A stretch of 64,000 nucleotides of DNA, taken from Poa pratensis. Lineage: Eukaryota > Streptophyta > Magnoliopsida > Poales > Poaceae. The notes below the pieces were generated by a model. The model saw nothing but the letters and a program-made list of their open reading frames with translations. It searched no databases and was not told the origin of the DNA. The stretch's first letter is position 1. Each line of letters begins with the position of its first letter. The stretch spans positions 27,620,084 through 27,684,083 of the forward strand of contig CAMZMU010000111.1 in NCBI GenBank assembly GCA_947311845.1, read 5' to 3'. Positions 34,521 through 46,544 of this stretch are shown in pieces. The position numbers and the translations under genes were made by a program.

Positions 34521-34879
34521 CTTCTGCCCCCCAACACGTAAGAGCCCCTCCATTATTTTTTGCGAGTACGCTCTTGAGAGAGCTTTTTTTTTACAGTTTT
34601 ATAGAAGAGAGAGTTAATTACAAGAAACAACCCAAACTTGCCAACAAGTCAGCCCCTCCAATTCTCATGCCGAAAACAAGCAAAAGACAATAATAACCAC
34701 CACCCTGGCCGGGCCGTTCCTAAATCCAGGGGCAGGGTGTGCGTGTGTGCGTTCATATGAGTGAGTGTGTGCGCGTATATGTGACGTTGTATTGTCTTTT
34801 GCAAAAAAAAGAAATCCAAATTCCAGCTATATCCCATTCCTTGCACGGTCGCTAAAACCTCATTTGGTTGGATCAGCTA
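34521..34879. other. Intergenic junction between copies C and D
   Basis: No gene. A (TG)n-like stretch (34738-34790) and CCAAATTCCAGCTATATCCC at 34815 are seen. The latter faintly resembles the CCAAATTCCAGCTxTGTCTT stretch upstream of the MGDG synthase gene, so this may be a decayed remnant of copy C's distal end. Confidence 0.4.
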
Positions 34880-35294
34880 CTACAAAACCTCCAGCGAGAA
34901 GCAAAGCAGCGATGCTTGTCACGGCAACCAAATGACGTCATCGGTCCACGCAGATGATACACGGCATATACTGTGTATGCGTCAGTCGTTGGCGCCCACT
35001 GACGTACCCACGCGTGGTAGCTGCCAATCCGATTATCCGTTGGAGAAAAATTCGGCGTTTGAGATGAGCAATATTCATAATCACGTGACGTGAGTACGTG
35101 ACACTAGTCGACCGCAGCGTAATGAATGAATGCATGCCACCCCATCGATCGTGTGTCACGGTGAACCTGACGCGTTGCCCTTATATAGCGCGGTCGGTCG
35201 TCCGGGTCCTGACCTGTACGTACGATTGAGACATCACGAAACCGATCGACTATGTGCCGACGCTCCACAAACATGGTGGTAACTGCACACAGTT

Positions 35295-36084
35295 TTTTTT
35301 TTTTGACAATCAATACCATATATTATATTAGCAAATAGTACATGGTAAAGATAGACGAATTGACTATAACGATTACAAAATAAAGTCTAAAAGAAATGAG
35401 CAAATCTTCAAGATCTTTAAACTATTTCTTATTTCATAACACAATCTTGTACTTTTCTGAAAGCAGCCGTAGAACGACACAGATGTCAAACCACAAACCT
35501 GTGAATACCAACGAGGGTTCTCCCATAATTGTAATTTTGAGCCGCAATGCCAAGGCTACGTGCACGCACGCATCCATTAAGGTAATTAACAAACATCGGC
35601 AAGAGTACCAACACCAGTATTCCAGGGAATAACAACCGAATAGCCAAGTCGACGTCGCTGGGAGCCGAGAGTACGAATCACCATTGTCGAGGACGTAGCA
35701 GCCGGGACAAATATTGCGAGAACAATCCTCGCGGCAACCATGAGAAAAAATCCAAAATCGATATGGCGAAGTAAGATCTGAAGGACCATACCTAGACAAA
35801 TTTAATCTTACAGCACCACCATTGACGTCGAGAAGAAGATCTCGTCGTCGAAGGAAGGACAGAAGATTACTTATTGTAGACGATACCGACTCCATTGATG
35901 AAGAAACGGCTACCAAAAGCTTAATCCAATCTATTGAAAACACTAATTTTCTTAAGAACTCCACCCATAGATCGGGTTCCCCACCCCTCACAGCACCGGC
36001 GAGACCGGCCGGAGGAGGGGGAACCGATCTATGGGGGAGGCAGAGGTGGTGGCGGCTGCGCTAGTTTTCCAGGAGGAGAGCTCA
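35295..36084 (-). mobile_element. Poly(A)-tailed non-LTR retroposon, 790 bp, 17-bp TSD
   Basis: GGTAACTGCACACAGTT occurs at 35278-35294 and at 36085-36101. Between them is a segment that begins with a T-run (poly(A) tail of a minus-strand insertion). At its other end the minus strand reads GAGCTCTCCTCCTGG, followed by GC-rich, 5'-UTR-like sequence. An open minus frame of 185 codons (35434-35991) shows no RT or endonuclease motif, so this is a non-autonomous LINE derivative or a processed transcript. Copy B has the uninterrupted GGTAACTGCACA site at about 16799, which gives the empty-site comparison. Confidence 0.85.
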
Positions 36085-36101
36085 GGTAACTGCACACAGT
36101 T

Positions 36102-36944
36102 ATTCGTTGAGATATTATGTAATTTTTGGATGAGTTTAGTTAATGAAAACACCGTTACAAATCAACTAGCAAATTCAACCACACTTATGACAGACTAGAC
36201 AGATATAGCAATTCACATATGTACCAAATTGTAGTGCAGACAATGAGAACAGTAACACATATATGTAGTAACACATATGTGTTGATCGGGAAGGTCCCCG
36301 CCACGGAGTTGTTATCGTCGACCATGACGCTGAAGAGGACGTAGTCTTAGCCGAAGCCAAAATCGGAGTCAGAGTCGGCTCGGTCGGAATTGTGTAGTTG
36401 TTGCAGCCGAGTCAGACGAAATCGCACGGAGACGCTCACGAAAAATCTTATCGGCCGTCTTTCGATGTAAGATCTCAACGGACGTGGTTTCAGATATCTG
36501 CTCTACCGGACAGCCGTGCACGCGGTTTTTGGATGGAAAAACCTGAAAACAACACGACAAAAGGAACCAAAAAGATTGTGTACGGGAAGTGAGCAATCTC
36601 TGTTCGTCCGTCTGTTCTGTCTCCTTAGTCTTCTGTTCTATCTCCTTATTATATCATGAAAGACGTGCAGAGCACAAGCACCACGCGTTACAATTGTCGA
36701 ACAAATGTCCGCCATGCGAAGTAAGAGTCAAACAAATTTCGAGTACACTGACCACACGTTGAAATAGTCAAGACTACACATATCCATGCTGACACATGTA
36801 CATAACATACTTATGTGTGCACCGCGTACATGGGCTCAAACTCGATTCGCGACGTGGCGTGGCTGGCGACGGAGCAGGGCGCGGAACCTTCTCTTATTTT
36901 CACTCTCTACCGGTGGGAGTAGCTAGGAGGGCTGGCCTTATAAG
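36102..36944. other. Intergenic part of copy D without match in copy B
   Basis: No gene, tail or inverted repeat was recognised. The minus strand at 36369-36596 is open for 75 codons but resembles nothing I know. Confidence 0.4.
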
Positions 36945-37131
36945 CAGTGGCGGAACTAGGGGGTGGCGAGCAGGGGTCTTGGCCCCCCTATACCATGATA
37001 ATCCAAGGAATAATTTATGCATAATTCAAGATTAGACAAGATTTTTAGAGAAAATGACCATGGTTGGCCCCCTCCAATGAATAATTACCATGTTTGGCCA
37101 CCCCTGAGCAATATTCCTGGTTCCGCCCCTG
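36945..37131. mobile_element. hAT-type MITE, 187 bp, 8-bp TSD
   Basis: The 8-bp duplication CTTATAAG lies at 36937-36944 and 37132-37139. The element starts CAGTGGCGGAACTAG and ends CTGGTTCCGCCCCTG, whose complement is CAGGGGCGGAACCAG, giving 15-bp ends with two mismatches. CAG...CTG ends with an 8-bp duplication are typical of hAT elements. No coding capacity. Confidence 0.9.
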
Positions 37132-38938
37132 CTTATAAGCCGCTACACATCTCTCCGAACTAGTAATAGTAACGCGGAACTAAACTTAGTCCCATTTATC
37201 ATAAAACAAGATGAGTGATTTGAGGATTTAGTAGATTAGATTGGCTGCAGCCCATTATATCAAACATTGTTCTCTAGGTTTAACGACTTCCGACTGGTTT
37301 GAGTTGTCACGGGGGGGTGGAAGAGTAACACTGAAGTCCGCTATTTTTCATCCTGATGCCGAAAGAAAAACTTGGCAGCCTGGACTAAAGGAACAAGCGA
37401 GATCGTGGCGGCACCGATATAGGTGTAGGCACGGCCAGGCCAGGAACGTTCTGGGGACTTCCGTTGCAAGGCTACACGTACGAAGCCTTGCACGCTATGT
37501 ACACACCAGGCCATGATAGTGGGCAAAGACTTGGTGCCGAATCCAATCATCACCACCACCCAGCGAGAGGCAGCCCCCGCTCGTCTCTTTTCTGCTACTG
37601 AGCACGACTGACTGTGCGCGACCCGTTCCACACACGGCCTCTCTCGTCTCGTCTCCACGACCGACCGACCGATCCGCCCAGGTAAAGGAGTATAGTAAAA
37701 CCCGGCGCCGTACGTACGTACGCGCGTACCCGCCCTTGCCGCGCCGCGCGGGGCTCGATGCAGCTGGTGGAATAATCCGCCGGATTCGTGGGATCATTCC
37801 CTCCCGACCGCGCTCACCACGTTCCTCCTCTACCCCACCGCCACCAGGCGGGCACCGTTTTCGAGCTGCTTTTTGCACGACCAACCCCGTCCACCACCCT
37901 ATTTCCGTCTCCGCTCTTCCCGGGGCCGACGTAGATGCAGAAGCTTCCGTTCCGTGATGGGAGACGCTAATCTAATCTACCTATCCGGCTTAACCGGTCC
38001 CTTTTTCCGGTGGTAACGACGTTTCCAACTGGAACCGATCACCGGGTGAGTCACTGACCCGCTACTCTTGCGTGTGTTGCACAGTTAAGACTTGCCTTAT
38101 TTAGATTCCGTCTCGTTCGCGCACACGACCGGATTAGATGCAGTAGCTTCTATAGGTGGCCTTCATCATCAAACATGAGCGCCAGCATCATGCATGTGTT
38201 CTTCTTGTTAATGGTACGTAGCATATGTGATTTCATCACAGAAAAAAATACAGTACTTTTCTCTCTTTCTTATTATCGCAGTTCATGTCACAAGAAACAA
38301 AACTGTTGAGGTTAGGATTTCATGGAATCACATGGCAACCCCCTCGACCGAACCGGGCCTTGGTCGGACTTGAGTTTGGAACTCTTTACCTACTAATTTA
38401 AAAATACATGTAGTAACTTAAAAATCTAAATAGTGTTTGGGCTCATTTTGCAGCGTCGTTTGGTACGATTGTGCAACTTTCAACCAATGTGACTTAGAAA
38501 ATTCAAAGTTTAAATGAAACCGGGAAAACTAGCTGTTTAATTCATGCATGTTCACGGATGGAAGAACTAATGTTATTCTTAACTTTTAAAATGACGATCT
38601 TTTAAAAAATAATTTTGGCAAAGATTTACGAAACACAGTTTGGCTCAAGTTTGGTCTGGTCTATAGGAAGAAGGGAAATAACTGTCTCATCTAGCATGGC
38701 ACCTGGACGGTGGGTCAGGGTTATGAGGAGCAATGTGAAACTGGATAAATCGTCCGTTTTGGTTTATCTAAAAAAAACTATCTCAAAAGTTGTGGTTTTA
38801 TGATAACATTCTCTTCTGAGACCATAGGCTTAGATTTTGTGGTTTTATGTTTTATGATATTTGCTCTTATTACTTCTCCAACGATTTGTACACAATTTAT
38901 ATTATTTTCTTTGGCAATGTCCTAACACCTTTTCAAAG

Positions 38939-39091
38939 TACTCCCACCGTTCACAATTTTAAGATGTTTTAGATATTTAAGTGTGGAATATATACGGATC
39001 AAAATAGTAAGTTAATATGCACGCTACAACGTGTATACACATGCATTTGTTTCAGAAGAAAAAATACTTATAATTGTGAACGGAGGGAGTA
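38939..39091. mobile_element. Stowaway-type MITE, complete
   Basis: The ends are TACTCCCACCGTTCACAATT and ...AATTGTGAACGGAGGGAGTA, a nearly perfect inverted repeat of over 20 bases starting with TA. The length is about 153 bp. The same insertion is present, but cut, at the distal end of copy C. Confidence 0.9.
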
Positions 39092-39959
39092 TTTTTTTCC
39101 TATGGTGTATCAGTGTTCAGTATGTCATGACGATCAGTAGTTCACCCCTGCATTTCCATATTACTTCTATATATTTAATTTAACCTTTTCTATACAAAAC
39201 GGGCAATATTGCCTCATTTTATGTAAAAAGATGAAGAGAATTGACCGATTAATTACCAAAAAATGACCTAAAACAGTTATAAGCACCCTCGTCGGCCGTC
39301 ATGTAACACGACAGTCTCGAGGGCAGGCACGCCCATCCTGGGTACCAACACAAACCGCACACACACCGCCGAAGGGAGGACCGTCGTCGAGATTTCCCAC
39401 CGGTGTCATATTTTATTTAAGGTAACAAGGTAGTACGATGAAGACACTTTGGATCGGATGGAGTATGAGGTTGATAAGGCAAGCTTACTGTATTAATCTA
39501 AGTGTTTTATTTTACAAGCATAAGTTTTTTTTTCGCAAAAAAAAGCATCAGTATTTCTTTGCAAAGCATATTCCGCAGAACAGAGGTGTTTCACGTGCAG
39601 GAGCACGACTGGCCTAATCATTGTCTCCCTCCCCGAAAAGCCCTCAAACTCTTCCAATCGTGACGCCAAAGAGCCCCTGCTGCAATTCCCCAATAGAACA
39701 CACGCATAAAACACGCGACAACAACCACCACTACCGGCACCGCCGTCCCTAACCTCCAAATTCCAGCTCTGTCTTCCGGCCGCGGCCGTGCCAGCTCGGA
39801 CCCCATCTCTCTCCTCCGCCCCTCCATTCCCTCTCCACCCTGCCAATTTTAAACACACGCCCCCTCCTGCCCACTCGCCTCCCCCACCGCCTCTCCACCC
39901 TCGCCGCCGCTCGCTCTCCCCTTCGCCTGCGCCCCGGCTCGGGGGATTCCGTGGCCGCG

Positions 39960-42900
39960 ATGGCGGCGTCGACGGCGTCGCCGCGGGGCGGTCGATCCGG
40001 GAGACGGTGCTGGAGAGCGTGGCGGCGTACCACAACCAGCAGCGGATGCGCCGCAGGTTCCGCAAGAGCATGTCCTACGCGGGCGAGCTCTCCTCGGCCG
40101 GCCGCTCCGGCGCCGGCGGCGGGGGCCCCTCGCCCTCGGCGTCATCCGTATCGCTCAGCGGCGGGCCCGACGAGGACGACGAGCCCTTCTGGGAGGAGGA
40201 GGAGGGCACCGTCGAGCTCGTGCAGCTCGGCGCCAACCGCGCCAAGAACGTCCTCATCCTCATGAGCGACACCGGCGGAGGGCACCGTGCCTCCGCTGAG
40301 GCCATCAAGGACGCCTTCCGCATCGAGTTCGGCGACGACTACCGAGTAATTCCCCTTCGCGAATTCTTCTCCTCTCCGTTAACCCCACCCACCTCCCCGA
40401 ATTGTTGGGACTTCCAATCTGTCAATTCAATAATAATGGGTTTCGATTCCGAATTTTGGGGGCGCATGCCAGGTCTTCGTCAAGGATCTGTGCAAGGACC
40501 ACGCCGGCTGGCCGCTCAACAACATGGAGAGCTCCTACAAGTTCATGGTGAAGCACGTGCAGCTCTGGAAGGTGGCCTTCCACGGCACATCGCCCAGATG
40601 GGTCCACAACTTCTACCTCGCCGCCCTCGCATCATTCTACGCCAAGTAAGAATGTTTCTCTCGAACGTTTATCTTTGCTTCACCCAATGCTTCGGGATCG
40701 TATTCAATGTGATTGGTGTTTTCGCTGTCATTGGTTGGTGCCTTGGTTGCAAATTGGTCACCTAGTTGCAGATTTTCCAATGGATCAGCAGTTTTGTCAC
40801 CATCGTTCACACCTAATATTTTATAGTGCCAGATCTTACCGGTTCATATCTCGCCAATAGTTTTATAAGGCCTGCTCCTGTCTTGACTTGAAATATCTGA
40901 GCTAAATCCGCTGTCATGTAATGTTTGTAATTTTCTGAATACACTTGTGCGGGGTTCAGATATTCAGCCATGTGGAGTTATTCGGGCTGCACATATGGGT
41001 TTGTCAGGGCATAGGACTGGACCGGAAATCATTTCAAGAAATTCAGTTTGTACCATGCGCATCAACCCATCAAAATGCCCACTCTGCGCTGTCACTCTGT
41101 AGCCTGTAGGTGTGTTGTTCTAGGAGGTCACTAAAATGATTGCATTGCACTGCTGCCATCCGATGAGCTGCATTCAAGTGGTTGAAACCAGCCACAGTTG
41201 CCAGTCTGTCCTGCCTTGTTGTTTCCAGATCATGACCATGTATTATAGACGACAATGACACAATGGAATATGCTAAGTGCTTATTTCTTGGCTTACTGTT
41301 TTCCATACTTCAAACCACTAACCTTGTTCACCAACTCGGTAAGTGTAATTTTATCTATGCTTCGATGCTGTCATTGGTAACATGTGTTGAAAGTGACGTA
41401 CGGTACTATGAACTGATTACACTAGCAAGGTCAAGCGATCGTGAACCGCTTATACATTATAATGCTGGTATCATATAGAAGTTGGCCTACAATCTACGTT
41501 CAATGATCCATTATGTTAGACTTTGTCTCTACATGGAGTTGTTTTTTCTGAATGTTTTCTTGTTATGGGTGAAGGAAGGTTGAAGCTGGATTGAAGAAGT
41601 ACAAGCCAGACATAATAATCAGTGTCCATCCCCTCATGCAACACATTCCTCTATGGGTACTCAAATGGCAAGGCCTGCAGAACAGAGTAGTCTTCACCAC
41701 GGTCATCACCGACCTCAACACTTGCCACCCTACATGGTAGGTTCATCTATCAGTATTGGTAAATCCTGGATATATATTTTTTCTTCCAGGAAAATCACTA
41801 ATTTTGACAAATCTTGTAACAAAAATGTACAGGTTCCATCCTAGTGTGAATAGATGTTACTGCCCGTCAGAAGAAGTAGCCAAGAGGGCAGCACTGGATG
41901 ACCTCCAACCTACTCAGATCCGTGTGTTTGGTCTTCCCATTCGACCAACATTCTGCCGTGCTGTTCTTGTGAAGGTATATGCCTCTTAGTTAACCTTAGG
42001 ACTGCTGTTTCTATGCCCAATGGTTTCAAATTTTGTATCTGATCTTTCAAATCACAGTGCTTCACTTGCAGTATTTATTTTTGATCTCTTGTCTATTCAT
42101 TAACCGCCAAGTATTGTGTGACCAAAGATGTAAATCATTCTTGGCTATCTTATGCAAACCTATTACTCTCTTTCTAACTAACACATTATGTTAAACCAAT
42201 TCCTCACCAGGATGATTTGCGGAAGGAACTTGAAATGGATCCTGAGCTACCTGCTGTGTTGCTGATGGGAGGTGGAGAGGGCATGGGTCCTGTAAAGAAG
42301 ACAGCGAAAGCCCTTGCCGAGTCATTGTTTGACAAAGAGCTCGGGAAACCAATTGGGCAGCTTGTTATCATCTGTGGTCGGAATAAAACACTTAGCTCCT
42401 CATTGCAGGCTCTTGAATGGAAAATGCCAATAAAGGTATAAACAAATGTTTGTGCCTTTTGTTCCTTAAAAATATGAACTTGTTTCTTAGGTAGCCCAGG
42501 CACATAGGATATTTGTATTAACTGCTTTCTTTTCTTTAAACAAAAGATTAGAGGATTTGAGACCCAAATGGAGAAATGGATGGGGGCTTGTGACTGCATT
42601 ATAACAAAGGTATATATATTCTTGATACTTGCCAATTGTTAGCGTACTGCTTCCTTTGAAGGTGTTGTGGTACTCATAATCTCGTTTTCACTGTTGTTAT
42701 TTTGGTTCAATAGGCTGGACCAGGTACCATTGCCGAAGCCTTGATTAGGGGCCTTCCTATCATCCTTAATGACTTCATACCTGGACAGGTCTGTGTATAC
42801 TAACTTTCACGTTTTCTTTTTTGCAACAAGAATTCAAAGTATATGTATTTATTGTTAAGGAAATTAGTCTAGATTTCCTTAACATTTATAACACCACGGA

Positions 42901-43626
42901 ACCGCAAGGCATAACAGAGAACTCAGAATGATGTGCTACATCTCTAGTCCTTTAAGAACATCAACAACATAAATTTGTTTGGGTTAACACTAGTAGAAGT
43001 TGGCCTTGGGTGCAATGCCATGCTTGGTTACCGTCTGCTAAATTTCCTCCCACGCGTCATTTTAACAGATCCGAAGAAAGAACAATTCTCATAAACTTAA
43101 TTCTGATGAATAGCTGATGGTTTTATCCAGTAACAAATTATGTAGGCTATGATAGAATGTGTTCCCTAACTTCGGTCGAGACTAATACTGTACAATAAAC
43201 AAAATGCTTGGGCTTTGATTATGTGCAACCCAAAGTTTGCAAGAGTCGTGTGCTTCTCTCTGGTTAGCAACTATAGCCTACATCAAACAATACCATCTAA
43301 CATAAGTTTATTTTCCTGCATCCCAGGAAGTTGGCAATGTCCCTTATGTGGTGGACAACGGTGCAGGCGTGTTCTCGAAAAGTCCCAAGGAAACTGCCTC
43401 CATTGTTGCCCGTTGGTTCGGTCCAGGCTCGGACGAACACAAGAGGATGTCAGAGAACGCGTTGAAACTGGCCCAGCCAGAAGCTGTGTTTGACATCGTC
43501 AGAGACATCCACGAGCTCTCCCGGGAGCAAGGGGTGAAGGCGCAGATCTCCAGCTCCCTAACATCATCCTTCTACATAGCATCTCCTGACATCAGCCCCA
43601 GCCCCAGCCCCATCCAACTCGTGTGA
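39960..43626 (+). CDS. MGD3: Monogalactosyldiacylglycerol (MGDG) synthase, MGD3-like, eight exons
   Basis: Transfers galactose from UDP-galactose to diacylglycerol, making the main galactolipid of plastid membranes; acts at the plastid envelope. Exons: 39960-40345, 40473-40645, 41575-41736, 41833-41974, 42211-42435, 42547-42609, 42714-42788, 43327-43626, all GT-AG with matching phases. Motifs: [20 protein letters not shown] (His of GGGH is the proposed catalytic base in MGD1), [59 protein letters not shown] and the GT28 donor-binding [20 protein letters not shown]. The C-terminus is LTSSF plus a Ser/Pro tail. The acidic [13 protein letters not shown] segment and about 460 residues agree with rice MGD3 as I remember it. 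The start is problematic: ATG 39960 ([10 protein letters not shown]) is one base out of frame with RSIRETV at 39989. The coding part is otherwise intact. Confidence 0.92.
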
Positions 43627-45385
43627 AGCCTTCAAGCTGTGTACATAGCCTCTTTGCGCCTTGCATATGCCCTACAGTCATATCATTGAAAAGGGAAATC
43701 TGGCAAGTGATTCAGCCTGTTTGTTTCATCTGTTGATTCACTGGCGGTAGTTTTCTGTGGGCCCGTTTTGACTGACAAACTGCTATTTGTTCAATATCGT
43801 GTTCATGTAAATTTGTGTGAAAAATCCATTCGTTGAACACCATTCTTTGCGCAGGGTCAGGTCATGGTTGGCTTGTAAGCTTCACCTTCAGTTTTTGTGG
43901 ATTGGATTTTTTTTATGTCATGTAGATTATGTTATTGGTGCCCCCATTGGGTCTACTGTAAGAAGTGTACATTATGATGACAAGTGTGAGGGATGCCCTG
44001 GGTTTGGTGAAGATAACGAGTGGTGTACATATGTGTTCCCTTGATTTGAAGTTCTCGGTCATTTAGAACCAGTTTGTACCAGCTATCTTTTTTTTTTTTT
44101 AGAAACTGTTACCAGCTATCTTATGAGATGTTATTTGTAGAATGGATGTCCTACCAGCCGAGGCTGTCAGCTGTCATATGGACGGCAGTCAAAACTGCCG
44201 TGTTTCTCATTGGTGACCATATAAAAGCTAGCATACCAGATTATCAGTAGATCTCACTGCTCATGTTCTGTCTGGAATACAAACTGCTTGAGCTGTATAG
44301 TAGTATCAGATTGGATCTTGACAAGCTGAAGACCGTGCCATACATACAGTTTAGCACGAGCACTGCTCAAATGTCTGTACTTTACTGTGACTGAGCTCGA
44401 TGTGGAATCTTAATTGCCCTGTGTGGGTTGTTGATGTTCAGTGGACTGGATCCACCTTTTGGTATCGCTCGCAGGTCGCAGCCGCGGCAAGTGCCACGAG
44501 GGACCCGGCCCTGTCCTGGCAAATGATGAAAATGGTCACCACCACTGAACCACACGGGTCATTTACAAAACACAAAAGGCGTCGAGGCATCACGATGTCG
44601 ATGATAAACCTGAAGAAAGAAAGAAGATGTCCCTTTTTTCAGGTGTCTGCCGCATTCTTCTGCAGGTGCTCTCCTACCTGTGCTTCAGATGTCCTACTCG
44701 TTCACCCAGTGCAGCGGCCGGCGCACCTGCATATGCAGGTGCCACTTCACCGATTCAGCATGCCCCAGCTAGCTAGCAAAGCCTGTGGAGTGGAGTCCCC
44801 AGCTTCCTGTTGCGAGACGTGGATCCACGAACGCTACTGGCTGCAAGATGCAGCGCCAGGTTGACTGGTTCCACCGTGTCGCGGTCTCGTGAAGCCGTGG
44901 CACGCTCGCCCCACAAACCGCCAGATCGGCGTCGCCACATGGTGGCCACCCCGGGTTTTGCACCAGAAGATTTATCGCACGTCGTCCTCACGGCTCCAGC
45001 ACCAGCTGCCGACCATTCTCGCGCAGCGACCTTCAGATGCCCCCATGGTCGCCGTGGATACGTTCCTGTCTCTCCCTGTCACGGAATTTACGTCGCATTT
45101 CCTAGCCAACATTTTTTACACGCTAAGATAATTACAACCTTGACTCTCCCGCACATTCGTCCAACTCACGCGTCGGATCATTGGATCGGAGTCCTCTACG
45201 ACTGCACTTGCCTATCAACAACTACTGGTCTATCACTCTATCTACTGGTCGAGCTATGCTATTCACAGAAAGATTACGAGGAGGAACAGTGACGACAGGA
45301 GCAGCGAAGACGGCCACACCAACCAGCCGGTCAACCCGCGCTTGCTGACGTGCGCGGCAGGTGGGGCCCGGACGTCAGGTGCTCG
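43627..45385. other. 3' flank of the MGDG synthase gene and intergenic
   Basis: 43627 to about 44100 is probably the 3' UTR and terminator region, with TTCATGTAAATTTGTG near 43801. Several open frames between 44400 and 45290 on both strands resemble no protein I know. CCGCATTCTTCTGCAGGTGC and a GCATATGCAGGTGCC stretch are seen near 44650 and 44730. Nothing further. Confidence 0.45.
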
Positions 45386-46544
45386 TCACGGAGTGGCGCC
45401 CCAGAGCACCTCGGCGAGCACGGCGGCCTCCTCGGCGCGGGACACGGCCGCCTCCCGCACGCGCCGGAGGATGTCCAGCTTCGCCGCGCGCCGCTCCGCG
45501 GGCCCAGCCCCTGCCCCACCTCCACCTGCACCGCCAACCGCGCCACCGCGCTCACGAACGGCCGCCGCGACGCCCACAGCGCCGTCGTAGTCTCGTCCGA
45601 GTCGGTGGCCGAGCCTGCGCCGAGGTCGAGGTCGGAGCGCTGGAGGCAGAGGAGCCGCTTGACGAGGCCCTCGGCGAGGAGCGCGTCCAGGACCTCCCCG
45701 CGGCCGTAGTACGCCACCCGGAGGACCAGCTCCAGCGTGAGCGCGCGGACGCGCGGGTCGGCGGCGCAGAGCAGGGACACCAGACGCGGCAGCTCGCCCC
45801 GCCCGTGGAGCTCGTCCACCAGCGGCGTCCGGATCAAGTCCACCAGCCCGTTCAGCGCGCGCAGCGGCGCCGTCGACGAGGATGACGGTGTCGAAGCGGC
45901 GGCCACGAGCGCGCCCACGGCGGGGCCCATCAGCACCGGCCCCACGAACACGTCCGGTTGAAGCGCACCAGCGCCAGCACCGCCGCCGCGCACCCGTCGC
46001 CGACCGCGGGGTCGCCGAGCCGCGCCTCCACGGCCGCGAACACGCCGTGCCGGAGCACCGCGTCCTGGAGCCGCGCCTCGAAGCGCCCCGCCGCGGCTGA
46101 TTCCAGCAGCCGGGACTCGAACTCCGCCAGCAACGCCACCGCGCGTACCTCGTCCCCTCCCCGTCGCAGCGCGGCCACGAGGCGCGCAGCGAGCTCGCGG
46201 TCGGCCCAGGCCTGGATCTCCCTTGCCACGCCGCCCGCCGCTCGCTTCATCCCTCGCCTCTCCTTGCACCGTCTCCACCGCGCCCGCACTTCACCGACCA
46301 ACCCGCCCCCCTCCGCCCCAGCGGACAATCCGAGGGACAGCGAGAGGGCCCTGACCCTGGCGAGCAGCCGGCGGAGCGCGCCCAGCTCGGGGTCGCCGGC
46401 GAGCAGGTCGTCCGCGCTGGCCTCGAGCGCGAGGAGCGCCTGCAGGGCCGGGGCGGCGTCGGGGCCGGTGGATTCCACGCTGAGAGCGGCGTCGCGCAGG
46501 GCTCGCAGGACCTTGAGGAACTCGTCGTCCTCCTCCTCCTCCAT
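45386..46544 (-). CDS. ARM-repeat-like protein, single exon, two apparent 1-nt deletions
   Basis: The start MEEEEDDEFLKVLRALRDAA at 46544 is followed by Leu/Ala-rich helices typical of ARM/HEAT folds: ALQALLALEASADDLLAGDP, GVAREIQAWADRELAARLVA, DAVLRHGVFAAVEARLGDPA, CAAAVLALVRFN, VFVGPVLMGPAVGALVAAAS, PLRALNGLVDLIRTPLVDEL, LPRLVSLLCAADPRVRALTL, LDALLAEGLVKRLLCLQRSD, RRPFVSAVARLAVQVEVGQG, LDILRRVREAAVSRAEEAAV and the end LAEVLWGATP. The frame shifts near 45954-45958 and again near 45501-45511, both times as if one G were lost. Total length 1159 nt plus two bases is 387 codons, which fits. There is no U-box or other catalytic domain, so a protein-binding role is the most that can be inferred. 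The 5' flank lies in a tandem duplication. Confidence 0.8.

Larger units (their letters stand above)
34880..39400 (+). repeat. Copy D of the upstream module: the native flank of the MGDG synthase gene
   Basis: Collinear with copies A to C and continuous with the intact gene at 39960. It is enlarged by a poly(A) retroposon (35295-36084), a hAT-type MITE (36945-37131) and a segment with no match in copy B (about 36110-37330). It contains the complete Stowaway element (38939-39091) that is cut in copy C. Because it adjoins the complete gene, it is the likely source or sister of the other copies. Confidence 0.8.

Noticed and set aside
34736..34790. TG-rich stretch as a functional element
   Set aside because: It is a short imperfect microsatellite with no further structure.
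39788..39959. Upstream in-frame ATG as the MGDG synthase start
   Set aside because: The extension is low-complexity Pro/Ser sequence that is also present, almost unchanged, in the untranslatable fragment at 19712; it reads like a 5' UTR. Kept only as an alternative.
44810..45292. 160-codon open frame between the MGDG synthase and ARM-like genes
   Set aside because: No similarity, no domain, and several overlapping frames of similar length. No promoter or splice evidence.
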